37,416 bases of DNA from Rhodospirillales bacterium (GTDB lineage: Bacteria > Pseudomonadota > Alphaproteobacteria > Acetobacterales > Acetobacteraceae): contig JAGWIL010000004.1 in the NCBI GenBank assembly GCA_028866335.1, positions 1 to 37,416 on the forward strand. The letters run 5' to 3'. The notes beneath the pieces are model-generated. The model searched no databases and was not told the origin of the DNA. It was given only the letters and a program-made list of their open reading frames with translations. Below, one piece after another: positions 30,772 to 37,416 of the stretch. Positions within the stretch are counted from its first letter, which is position 1; every line of letters starts with the position of its first letter. Made by a program: the position numbers and the translations under genes.

Positions 30772-31245
30772 ATGCCCGATTTGCGAACAGAGGTTGTATC
30801 CGATTGGCTGGACGCCGTGCGCCCCGCGCATTTCGCCGACGCATGGCCCCCTCCGGTGCGTCCGATCGAAGCCTCCTCCACAGCGGGCGGGCTGATGATC
30901 GAGTTCGGGCAACTTCTCGATCAGCTCGCGGACACCAAGACCGAAACACTGTCGTCTTTGATGGGCGACGCTGCGTTCCTGGAAGACATCCAGACGGTGC
31001 TTGCCCAGGTGGGGGCCGCGCGCACGCTTGCCTTCTTCCATTGGCTCCGGGATGTGGGCTTGCCCAATCACCAGAGCATTGAAAATGCCTTGCTTGATGC
31101 GCGGTCTGGGGCTGGGCGGGCCTTGTTTGCCAGCGTCACTACCGTCGCGCGCCAAGCAACACTTCAGCGACTGATTTCCATCGAGCGGATGGATGAACTG
31201 GCGTCGGCCACCGACGCCGCCAACCAGGAGTCTCCCCATGAATAA
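30772..31245 (+). CDS. Unknown cytosolic helical protein
   Basis: 157 residues from ATG 30772 behind AAAGGAG. No signal peptide or TM. All-helical look: LMIEFGQLLDQLADTKTETLSSLMGD, FLEDIQTVLAQVGAARTLAFFHWLRD, VARQATLQRLISIERMDELASAT. It overlaps the next gene by 8 nt, so it is made with a secreted protein. A chaperone- or adaptor-like role for the secreted products that follow is a possibility only. Family not recognised. Confidence 0.7.
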   Translation: MPDLRTEVVSDWLDAVRPAHFADAWPPPVRPIEASSTAGGLMIEFGQLLDQLADTKTETLSSLMGDAAFLEDIQTVLAQVGAARTLAFFHWLRDVGLPNHQSIENALLDARSGAGRALFASVTTVARQATLQRLISIERMDELASATDAANQESPHE

Positions 31246-31789
31246 GAGCATCGCCATGGCTGCGATCCTCGCGGTCTCCGCGATGTCCACTGCCCCCGCC
31301 TTCGCGCAATCCACAACCACCGGCAGCGTCGGCTGCGCGGCGCTCGCTCAAGCGGCTGCCAACGGGATGACCTCTCGTATGGCTGCCGACCAAACCACCA
31401 TCCAACAGCCGAAAAGCGTGACAAGCCTTTCCTGCCTGAACAACTTCTTCAACGGTGTCGGCCTCAACCTCGTCACCAATCTGCTCAATCCGACGTCATT
31501 GCTGCAGACGGTGGAGGGCCAGATCTGCAGCGCTGTGCAATCAACCTGGAACTCCTGGCTCGGCAATGTCCAATGCGGGCTGACCATCACCGGGTTCAAT
31601 CTCGGTTTCGGCGGCCTTGGCGGTGGCTTGTCATGTCCGAAACTCAGCTTCGGCGGCGGTGGCCCGACCATCGGGACGCTCGGCGCCGGCGTCGGCACGA
31701 ACGGATCGGGCACGGGCCTCTACATCACCGGCAACGCGATGTATCCGAGCGGATATACCGCCCTGCAGAACATCAACGGCACCTTCTGA
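31238..31789 (+). CDS. Secreted Cys/Gly-rich T4SS-associated protein
   Basis: 183 residues from ATG 31238. Signal peptide to about residue 23 (STAPAFAQ). Five cysteines in the mature part (GCAAL, LSCLNN, QICSAV, VQCGLT, LSCPKL), a hydrophobic middle (NGVGLNLVTNLLNPTSLLQTV) and a Gly-rich C-terminus (GFGGLGGGLS, FGGGGPTIGTLGAGVGTN). Small secreted proteins of this style are often pilus- or tip-associated in conjugation systems. It lies 11 nt before another secreted protein gene. Confidence 0.7.
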   Translation: MNKSIAMAAILAVSAMSTAPAFAQSTTTGSVGCAALAQAAANGMTSRMAADQTTIQQPKSVTSLSCLNNFFNGVGLNLVTNLLNPTSLLQTVEGQICSAVQSTWNSWLGNVQCGLTITGFNLGFGGLGGGLSCPKLSFGGGGPTIGTLGAGVGTNGSGTGLYITGNAMYPSGYTALQNINGTF

Positions 31790-31800
31790 AGGAGACGATC

Positions 31801-33006
31801 ATGCGCAAGCTCAGTCTTCTTGGAGCAACGGCCGCAGGTATGGCGATCGGCGCCACGTTTCTGCATGTTGCGCCTGCCTATGCCGACCTCCCGGTCATTG
31901 ACCCGGCATCGATCGCCGAAGAGGTGCAAACGCTCGCCAAGGAGAGCGGCATCCTCAGTGTTCTCCAGGCTGTCCAGACCATCGACAACGGCATTTCCTC
32001 GGCGATCGGCAGCACGACATTCGGCTCGACGAACACTCTGCTCCAGGAGGGCTTCACCCAAGAAGCCAACTATTCGAAAGCGCAGATCGGCGCGCAGGAG
32101 CAGATCACCGACGCCTCCAACGAGGCGATGGGTCAATACATGTTGCAGCTCCGCGATGCGGAGATCCGCGACCAACAGACCGTAAGTCCGACCCAGTGCG
32201 CCGCCCTCGATGGAGGGGTGAGCACCGAGTCCGCAGCGCACCAGGCCTATCAGGTCGCCTATTCGATCGCAAAGGTGCAGGACCAGCGCGACCAGGGCTG
32301 GCCGCAGATGCCGTCGTATTATGGGCAGGCTCAAGGTGCCGCGGCGGCCAACGCCGAGCACATCAACGGTTACTGCGATGCCAACGACCAGGCGGCAGGG
32401 CTTCCTTGCACGGCAAACACCGCGACGGCCGACACCGATCAGAGCTTCTCGACCCTCTTTGCGGGCGGCACTTATGCGACGCAGGCGGATCTGACGGCGG
32501 CAAAGGATTATTCGACGAACCTGATCGAGGCCGTCGCGCCGGCCCCCCTCCGTGGAAGCCAGCTCACCTCGCTTGCCGGACAGGACGCGCAGGTCGCCCG
32601 ACGGGAATACAATGCGCGAATTTCCGCCGCGCAGACGTTTCTCGACACAATCGTCGGCATGCAGTCCCAGACCGTGCCCCTGACGGCCGTGCAGCAGCAG
32701 TATCTCACCAACATGGGGCTTACGGCGCAGACGCAAGGTTCCTGGCTTCAGGTCCTGCAGATCGAGTCCGAACGTCGCGTTTCCGACGAAACGTGGGCGG
32801 CCAATCTGCAAAGCATGCCGCCGCCCTCCGTCGAGCGCGAGATCGCCACTGAATTGGCGCTGAACAACTATCTGCAGTTCCAGATCTACAAGACCAATTT
32901 GGAGCGCGGCACTCTCGAAGCGGCCCATCTCGCGGTCGATACGCAGCACGATTACGTGCCGACCTCGACACTGCCTACCCCCGTGGTCGCTGGTTCCAGC
33001 AATTAA
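31801..33006 (+). CDS. Secreted helical T4SS protein (VirB5/TraW-like role possible)
   Basis: 401 residues from ATG 31801 behind AAGGAGA. Signal peptide to about residue 28 (HVAPAYADLP). The mature protein is helical: SIAEEVQTLAKESGILSVLQAVQTIDNGI, YSKAQIGAQEQITDASNEAMGQYMLQLRDAE, and AQTFLDTIVGMQSQTVPLTAVQQQYLTNMG. Three cysteines (TQCAAL, GYCDAN, LPCTAN) likely stabilise the middle. The beginning resembles VirB5-type minor-pilin proteins in style, and the position shortly before dotA is near that of traW in IncI plasmids. I cannot prove homology to either. Confidence 0.7.
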   Translation: MRKLSLLGATAAGMAIGATFLHVAPAYADLPVIDPASIAEEVQTLAKESGILSVLQAVQTIDNGISSAIGSTTFGSTNTLLQEGFTQEANYSKAQIGAQEQITDASNEAMGQYMLQLRDAEIRDQQTVSPTQCAALDGGVSTESAAHQAYQVAYSIAKVQDQRDQGWPQMPSYYGQAQGAAAANAEHINGYCDANDQAAGLPCTANTATADTDQSFSTLFAGGTYATQADLTAAKDYSTNLIEAVAPAPLRGSQLTSLAGQDAQVARREYNARISAAQTFLDTIVGMQSQTVPLTAVQQQYLTNMGLTAQTQGSWLQVLQIESERRVSDETWAANLQSMPPPSVEREIATELALNNYLQFQIYKTNLERGTLEAAHLAVDTQHDYVPTSTLPTPVVAGSSN

Positions 33007-33023
33007 CAGGAAAGTCTGATTCG

Positions 33024-34376
33024 ATGGTAGAGAACGATCCGAGCCCAATCGCTCAAGACCAACGGTCGCCGGCGACGCAGGAAATGGTGGACGCGGCAAA
33101 TCGCTTCATCAACGAAATCCGCGCAAAAGACCCGCGACTGGCTGATCACATCGAGGGGCTGAACAATGACCGTGCCGATCCGCTTCGCGCGAATCAAACG
33201 GAGTTTCGGCATTCGGTGGCTTATGCCGTGGAGAATGTCGAGAAGACCCTAGGACATCAACTTCCGCTTTCGGAGACGGCCCGCGCCGAAATGACTAACC
33301 TTGCCGGTTCGGCTCCGGGCCTCGAAAATGGGCGGATGATCGCGCTCCTGCAATCGACTCCGACAATTAACAATCCGGAGTTGGTGCGCGATATTCGACA
33401 TCAGGGGCAGGAGATCGGGCGGCAATCTCTCCAATTCACTGATCAGATCAACGATCGGATCGATCACCTCGAGCATGCTGTCCGCCAAGCTGACCGAGCA
33501 CCCCCTCTTTCTCCTTCCCCGGACGCCCCGAAAGCAGAGGCCGCTTCGGGGCCGAACGCTGCGCGTGCTGAACGGTCAGAGACCAAGCCGGGTGGGCCGA
33601 CCGCGGCTGGAGACGATCGCCAGGGGGCGAATGCCCGAGATGAGACATCTCGTATCCAAGACGAAGCCCGAGCCCAGGCGGCAGGTCAGCAGGCGAACGT
33701 GCATGTGCGCCCCGCCAATCTCGTCGATCATCTGAATGGCGTCGTGCGTAACGTCACGGGCGGCGGCGCCTCGGCGCCATGGGATTCCGCGCCGCAGCCC
33801 TTTGGGGGGCGTCTGGCGGCCTTCGAGGCAAGCCTCGGCGAGGGGCGGGACCAAGCCGGCCTCCGGAATGCCGAACGTGCCGGACGCGCCGCGCTGGATG
33901 CCATGCAAGGTTTCCAGGCGGGCGACGGCGCGACGATCATGAATCGTATCGCATCGGCCGCACGCTCCGACCCGGAAGGCATGGCGGGTGTGCTCGCCGG
34001 CATGCGTGACGGCGGCCGCTACCAGGATCTACGGCAGCAGTTCAACACCGCTCTCGTCGAGGAAAAGGGCTTCGCCAACGCCTATGACAAGGCGGCCGAG
34101 GCTCTGGCCAAATACGGCGAAGCGCGGACAGGCGTCGAACAGATCATTGCCCGCCGACCTGACGCAGCAAACCTTACCGCCAAGTTCCAGCAACTCGATG
34201 CGGAGATCGGCGAGAAGGCGGAAGGCACGCCGTCGCGCCGAGAGGGAAAATCGAGCCTCGAAGACATCTCGAAACAGGCCGCCGAGATTATTCAGAAGGC
34301 GGTCGAAAGCGTGAAATCCTTCTTCAACCCCAACGGACCCGAGAACGCCAGCCGTCCCGGTCCGTCCCCCAGCTAG
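33024..34376 (+). CDS. Large soluble hydrophilic protein, possible substrate or adaptor
   Basis: 450 residues from ATG 33024 (AGGAAAG nearby). No signal peptide, TM or cysteine. N-terminal 150 residues are helical (VDAANRFINEIRAKDPRLADHIEG, VAYAVENVEKTLGHQLPLSETARAEM). Then a disordered Pro/Ala/Glu segment at about 155-225, then a second helical domain (RLAAFEASLGEGRDQAGLRNAERAGRAALDAMQG, ALVEEKGFANAYDKAAEALAKYGE) and an amphipathic C-terminal end (IIQKAVESVKSFFNP). It is a cytosolic protein encoded among envelope components, just before dotA. It may be a translocated substrate, a chaperone or a structural cap. Family not recognised. Confidence 0.75.
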   Translation: MVENDPSPIAQDQRSPATQEMVDAANRFINEIRAKDPRLADHIEGLNNDRADPLRANQTEFRHSVAYAVENVEKTLGHQLPLSETARAEMTNLAGSAPGLENGRMIALLQSTPTINNPELVRDIRHQGQEIGRQSLQFTDQINDRIDHLEHAVRQADRAPPLSPSPDAPKAEAASGPNAARAERSETKPGGPTAAGDDRQGANARDETSRIQDEARAQAAGQQANVHVRPANLVDHLNGVVRNVTGGGASAPWDSAPQPFGGRLAAFEASLGEGRDQAGLRNAERAGRAALDAMQGFQAGDGATIMNRIASAARSDPEGMAGVLAGMRDGGRYQDLRQQFNTALVEEKGFANAYDKAAEALAKYGEARTGVEQIIARRPDAANLTAKFQQLDAEIGEKAEGTPSRREGKSSLEDISKQAAEIIQKAVESVKSFFNPNGPENASRPGPSPS

Positions 34377-34389
34377 CGCTTTTACCAGC

Positions 34390-34441
34390 GCCGTTCGCAA
34401 TATCGCATGGCAGCCTCGGGGAAAATCCCCCCGAGGTAGCC
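34390..34441 (+). promoter_or_regulatory. Leader element L13: exact motif copy plus hairpin
   Basis: GCCGTTCGCA (34390-34399), 13 nt after the previous stop and 42 nt before the dotA ATG. A perfect 8-bp hairpin CCTCGGGG / CCCCGAGG (34414-34421 and 34429-34436, 7-nt loop AAAATCC) covers the GAGG Shine-Dalgarno in its 3' arm. Confidence 0.65.
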
Positions 34442-36853
34442 ATGCGAATTATCCCTCTCCTGCTGTTTGCCCTCGCCATCACGGTTATCGCGGGGCCTGC
34501 CTTTGCACAGACGACCAATCCCTATGACGTGAGCTGGTCCGCGCTCGACCCGGGAAACGATTGGGCGGCTCAGGTTATCAAAAGCCTGTTCCCAACCGGA
34601 GCCACGCTCGGCGTCACCACCACCGCCTCCTCGACCGGCAGCGAAGCGACGGTGATCGGTCAGATCATCGGGCAGTTCACCGGGTATGTCGCGGCCATCG
34701 CCTGCGCCTTCGTCTGCTACAACACGATCATGACGATCCACCGGGCAGCGGAAAGCTCGCAGATCCTCGGCAACAACCAGTCCTGGATCTTCGTGGTTCG
34801 CATTGGTTTCGCGGCGATCATGATGTTCCCGCTCGGCACCGGGTTTTCCGCCGGACAAGAACTGGTCGAGCAGGCCGCGCTTTGGGGTGTGGGCATGGGC
34901 AAGGCGCTCTACACGAACGCGGTCCAGTCGGTCGGCCCTGACGCAATGATCATCGCCCAACCGGTCATTCCGGGCACGGGGGACGTCGTATCGGGCTTGA
35001 TCAATTCCGAGCTGTGCATGGATCTCGTCAACCTGGCCGGAGGCTCTGCAAACCCCGGGGGAACAAGCCTCGTCGCCGTGCCGCAACCCGTGTCCGGCGC
35101 CGATACGACGGACGGTTCCTATGTGACCTGGCGATACAGCCTCTCGTCTGGCAATGAGTCAGGCGATCCGGCGTGCGGCTCGATCACCATCAACGAGCCA
35201 CCGAAAAACCAAACGACGGTTGCTGGTATCAACGTCAACATGGCCGGCGTTCAACAGGCTATTTTGCAGGATGTCTTGGACAACGACATCCGATCCCAGG
35301 TCCAGAACGTTGCGACCAATCTCTATCAGACCAAGAACAGCTCGTCCCTCTCGGCGCTGCAATCGATCTACACCAACGCCGTCAACGACTACACGCAGTC
35401 TCTGCAGACCACGGCGACGAGCGAGCAGTCCGCAATCAACAGCGCAATCCAAGGGAGCGCTACAGCGGCGCGCCAAGGCAATCTCGATCTTCTCACGGCA
35501 CAGCAGGCGGAGGCGGATGGCACCTCGCCGCTGGAGACCAGTGAGACTCAGCAATCGGCGCTCGGCTGGACCTCGGCTGGCGCCTATTACCTGGAGATCG
35601 CGCGCCTCAATGCCGCCACGCTATCGCTCTTGAACGCGACGCCGGATGTCACGTCGCCCAATTACGACGGCATCGGCAAATCGATGTCCTACGACCTGGC
35701 GCCGATGGTCAGCGCCGCCAGCGCCTATATGTCCACACTCCGCACGACGGCGACCACGACCGATCAATCGGAGCCGCCGTCGGGCGTACCGACCACCCTC
35801 GCCTCGATCACCAACGAACAGCAGGGCAGTTCGGTGATCGAGCAAATCTTCAATTCCATGCACATATCGCAGTGGACCCTGAACCATATCACCAGCTTTC
35901 TGCTGCCCAGCAACCAGACCTGGACAGATCCGTTCGGTGGCCTGATGGGTCTTGGCCAAACGCTAATGAACACGGCCTTGCTCGCGTTCGTCGCCGCCGG
36001 TCTGCTGGCTTCGAAGGCCGCCACAGCCGGCGTGACGATCTACCAGGTGTTGACCTTCCAGTGGGGCGGGGCCGCGGCGACCGTCGCGGGGCACGCGCTA
36101 GTTAATTTCCTGGCGATTCCGATCTTCATGCTGCTGACGGCGATCCTTATGCCCGGCATCATCATCGCATATGTCCTGCCGATGATTCCCTACGTGCTCT
36201 GGATGGCGGGGGTCTGTGGGTGGATTATCCTGGTGTGCGAGGCCATGGTTGCCGTGCCGCTTTGGATGCTGGCTCACATGACGGTCGGCGGCGAAGGCCT
36301 GCACGGTCGGGGCATCGAGGGCTGGGGCCTTCTGTTCAACGTCATGTTCCGGCCGGTTCTGATGGTGATCGGCCTCTTCCTCAGCTATTTCGTCTACGAC
36401 TGCATGTCTCTGTTGATCCGCCAGTCCTTTGGCATCGCGACCGGCTTCGTGCTCGATGGCGGCTGGTTCGTCACCAACATGATCGGCGTCATCGTCCTGG
36501 TGAATATCTTCGTCATGCTCCATGTGACCGCAGCGCTGATGTCTTTCCGGATGGTGACGTTGATCCCCCATCACCTGCCCCGGCTGATCGGGCTGGCGCC
36601 TGCCAATCGGGTGGACCACGAGGCTTTCTATCAGCAGGCAGCATGGGGACCCAGCGAGCGGGTTGCATCTGGCGCTAAAACTGCTCTGACCGGGAGCCTA
36701 CAAGCCATTGGCCAGGGGGGGCGTTCGCAACAGAGTTTGCCACGGGGACCCGCAGGGTATATTGGTGGACCGTCGAGCCAGGGTGCCGAGGGCTCTATGG
36801 ACTCAACATTGCGCGCAACCACCGACAGTAGCGGAGGCAGCGAAGATGAGTAA
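34442..36853 (+). CDS. dotA: DotA/TraY family polytopic membrane protein
   Basis: 803 residues from ATG 34442. Signal peptide at 1-23 (AITVIAGPAFAQ). TM segments near 80-100 (TGYVAAIACAFVCYNTIM) and 118-138 (IFVVRIGFAAIMMFPLGTGF), a large periplasmic loop of about 350 residues, and a C-terminal TM cluster at about 500-710: LMNTALLAFVAAGLLAS, FLAIPIFMLLTAILMPGIIIAYVLPMIPYVLWMAGVCGWIILV, VMFRPVLMVIGLFLSYFVY and IVLVNIFVMLHVTAAL. ARLPWSA-like family features include AHMTVGGEGLHGRG. DotA forms a ring in the inner membrane or is secreted in Legionella. A cytosolic tail follows. It overlaps the next gene by 8 nt. Confidence 0.92.
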   Translation: MRIIPLLLFALAITVIAGPAFAQTTNPYDVSWSALDPGNDWAAQVIKSLFPTGATLGVTTTASSTGSEATVIGQIIGQFTGYVAAIACAFVCYNTIMTIHRAAESSQILGNNQSWIFVVRIGFAAIMMFPLGTGFSAGQELVEQAALWGVGMGKALYTNAVQSVGPDAMIIAQPVIPGTGDVVSGLINSELCMDLVNLAGGSANPGGTSLVAVPQPVSGADTTDGSYVTWRYSLSSGNESGDPACGSITINEPPKNQTTVAGINVNMAGVQQAILQDVLDNDIRSQVQNVATNLYQTKNSSSLSALQSIYTNAVNDYTQSLQTTATSEQSAINSAIQGSATAARQGNLDLLTAQQAEADGTSPLETSETQQSALGWTSAGAYYLEIARLNAATLSLLNATPDVTSPNYDGIGKSMSYDLAPMVSAASAYMSTLRTTATTTDQSEPPSGVPTTLASITNEQQGSSVIEQIFNSMHISQWTLNHITSFLLPSNQTWTDPFGGLMGLGQTLMNTALLAFVAAGLLASKAATAGVTIYQVLTFQWGGAAATVAGHALVNFLAIPIFMLLTAILMPGIIIAYVLPMIPYVLWMAGVCGWIILVCEAMVAVPLWMLAHMTVGGEGLHGRGIEGWGLLFNVMFRPVLMVIGLFLSYFVYDCMSLLIRQSFGIATGFVLDGGWFVTNMIGVIVLVNIFVMLHVTAALMSFRMVTLIPHHLPRLIGLAPANRVDHEAFYQQAAWGPSERVASGAKTALTGSLQAIGQGGRSQQSLPRGPAGYIGGPSSQGAEGSMDSTLRATTDSSGGSEDE

Positions 36854-37214
36854 CGCAACTACTGCCGCCAATATGATCACAGACGCAATGGCGGCGAATC
36901 AATTTGCTGCCTTGGTGGGTAATGCGCGTGCTCGTCGGGATTACGAGAGCGAGATCGCCCATCTTCGTGCCTGGTTGCAGCACTACGAGCAGCAGCAGGG
37001 TGTTCTCAAGGCCGCCGCTACCGAAGCGATCAGGATCGCGAAGGACTACGAGACGACGATCGCTCGTCTTGAGGCGGAGAATCATCGTTTGCAGGACCAG
37101 AACGCCGATCTCGCGGCCGGAAAGAAAGCGGCAGAAGACAAGGCCCAGGCAGCCGCCCGCCAACTCCTCCACTGGGATCTCTATGGCGCACCGCCGCCAA
37201 ACGATCCCCGGTAA
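36846..37214 (+). CDS. Coiled-coil protein coupled to dotA
   Basis: 122 residues from ATG 36846, inside the last codons of dotA (ATGAGTAA overlap). A long helix of heptads: YESEIAHLRAWLQHYEQQQG, KDYETTIARLEAENHRLQDQ, ADLAAGKKAAEDKAQAAARQLL, and a short Pro-rich tail (GAPPPNDPR). No TM or signal. A short helical accessory that may act with the cytosolic tail of DotA. It has no recognisable family. Confidence 0.72.
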   Translation: MSNATTAANMITDAMAANQFAALVGNARARRDYESEIAHLRAWLQHYEQQQGVLKAAATEAIRIAKDYETTIARLEAENHRLQDQNADLAAGKKAAEDKAQAAARQLLHWDLYGAPPPNDPR

Positions 37215-37227
37215 GCAGTTAACCCAC

Positions 37228-37280
37228 TCCGTTCGCAATTTAGACGGCCAGACTGTGCTTCATCATTATGGAGCACAGTC
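37228..37280 (+). promoter_or_regulatory. Leader element L14: motif plus SD-containing hairpin
   Basis: TCCGTTCGCA (37228-37237; one mismatch), 43 nt before ATG 37281. A perfect 9-bp inverted repeat GACTGTGCT / AGCACAGTC (37251-37259 and 37272-37280) ends at the base before the ATG. The 12-nt loop and 3' arm contain the GGAG Shine-Dalgarno. CCGT and ACGG also flank the motif's TCGCA. Confidence 0.65.
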
Positions 37281-37416
37281 ATGCGCCGAGCCTTTTTTCT
37301 TCTTCCTCTCCTGACACTCTCCCTCGCGGCCTGCGAGAGCGGCAATATCAAGAAGGTGTCGGATTACCATCCGCCGGCGCCCCCGCCGATGCAGAACCCA
37401 GTCTATGACCCCTATG
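37281..37416 (+). CDS. Lipoprotein, 5' part only (continues past window)
   Basis: About 45 residues visible, no stop before the window edge. ATG 37281 stands at the foot of a hairpin with GGAG in it. Type II signal peptide with lipobox LSLAAC, cysteine at residue 17. The mature start is NIKKVSDYHPPAPPPMQNPVYDPY, proline- and tyrosine-rich. A second outer-membrane lipoprotein in addition to DotD, encoded after dotA; the mature function cannot be judged from this fragment. Confidence 0.8.
   Translation, partial: MRRAFFLLPLLTLSLAACESGNIKKVSDYHPPAPPPMQNPVYDPY

Noticed and set aside
31720..33099. 459-residue open frame on the minus strand
   Set aside because: Antisense to a secreted protein gene with a good signal peptide and ribosome site; the antisense product is Arg/Leu-rich with no domain pattern.
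36722..36731. GGCGTTCGCA inside the 3' part of dotA
   Set aside because: One mismatch and correct orientation, but 114 nt before the next gene, which is translationally coupled to dotA. Possibly chance.
1..37416. CRISPR array, tRNA, rRNA, insertion sequence
   Set aside because: Looked for regular repeats, transposase motifs and tRNA-like folds; none found.

Overview
The window is a GC-rich stretch with the gene style of an alphaproteobacterium. The gene set suggests Acetobacteraceae or relatives, but that is inference. It is almost certainly part of a large conjugative plasmid or integrative conjugative element. Nearly all of it encodes a type IVB (Dot/Icm, IncI-like, MPF_I) secretion apparatus together with a MobF (TrwC-type) relaxase. 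I saw no rRNA, tRNA, CRISPR array or insertion sequence.

Layout, left to right. (1) 1-2387, minus strand: the start of a secreted protein cut by the window edge, then a block of a plasmid-type accessory protein, a ParA/StbC-like P-loop ATPase and a membrane-anchored protein. (2) 2388-2704: a divergent non-coding region with palindromes. (3) 2705-4274, plus strand: a BRO-N antirepressor-like gene and a periplasmic SIMPL-domain gene. (4) 4338-11745, minus: a proline-rich membrane protein, the DotL-type coupling protein, three small or accessory proteins and the relaxase-helicase. (5) 11823-17619, minus: a small basic protein, DotD, DotC, an unknown, DotB, IcmT, an unknown in the IcmS slot, a VirB1-like lytic transglycosylase and DotM/IcmP. 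(6) 17716-23229, minus: a DotP/IcmD-like protein, a small membrane protein, IcmJ/DotN, DotO/IcmB, a double winged-helix protein and a coiled-coil protein. (7) 23321-30119, minus: an XRE regulator, a GcrA-like HTH protein, DotI, DotH, DotG, a DotF/IcmG-like protein and a DotE/IcmC-like protein. (8) 30299-37416, plus: a TcpQ-like small secreted protein, several secreted or cytosolic unknowns, DotA, a coiled-coil protein and the start of a lipoprotein.

The genes form one machine. DotC, DotD, DotH, DotG and DotF build the envelope core. DotI, DotE, DotP, IcmT and DotA are inner-membrane parts. DotB and DotO are the motor ATPases. DotL, DotM and IcmJ form the coupling complex that should present relaxase-bound DNA. 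A lytic transglycosylase opens the wall. The order DotI-DotH-DotG-DotF-DotE-DotP-x-IcmJ-DotO matches, as I recall it, traM to traU of IncI plasmid R64.

The most striking unexplained signal is a 10-bp motif, GCCGTTCGCA (8 exact and 6 near copies). It points in the direction of transcription at the head of every gene block, on both strands, usually 42-50 nt before the start codon. In most copies it is followed by an inverted repeat that contains or abuts the Shine-Dalgarno sequence. This looks like one regulon-wide leader or operator system coordinating the whole transfer region, and I know of no described equivalent.
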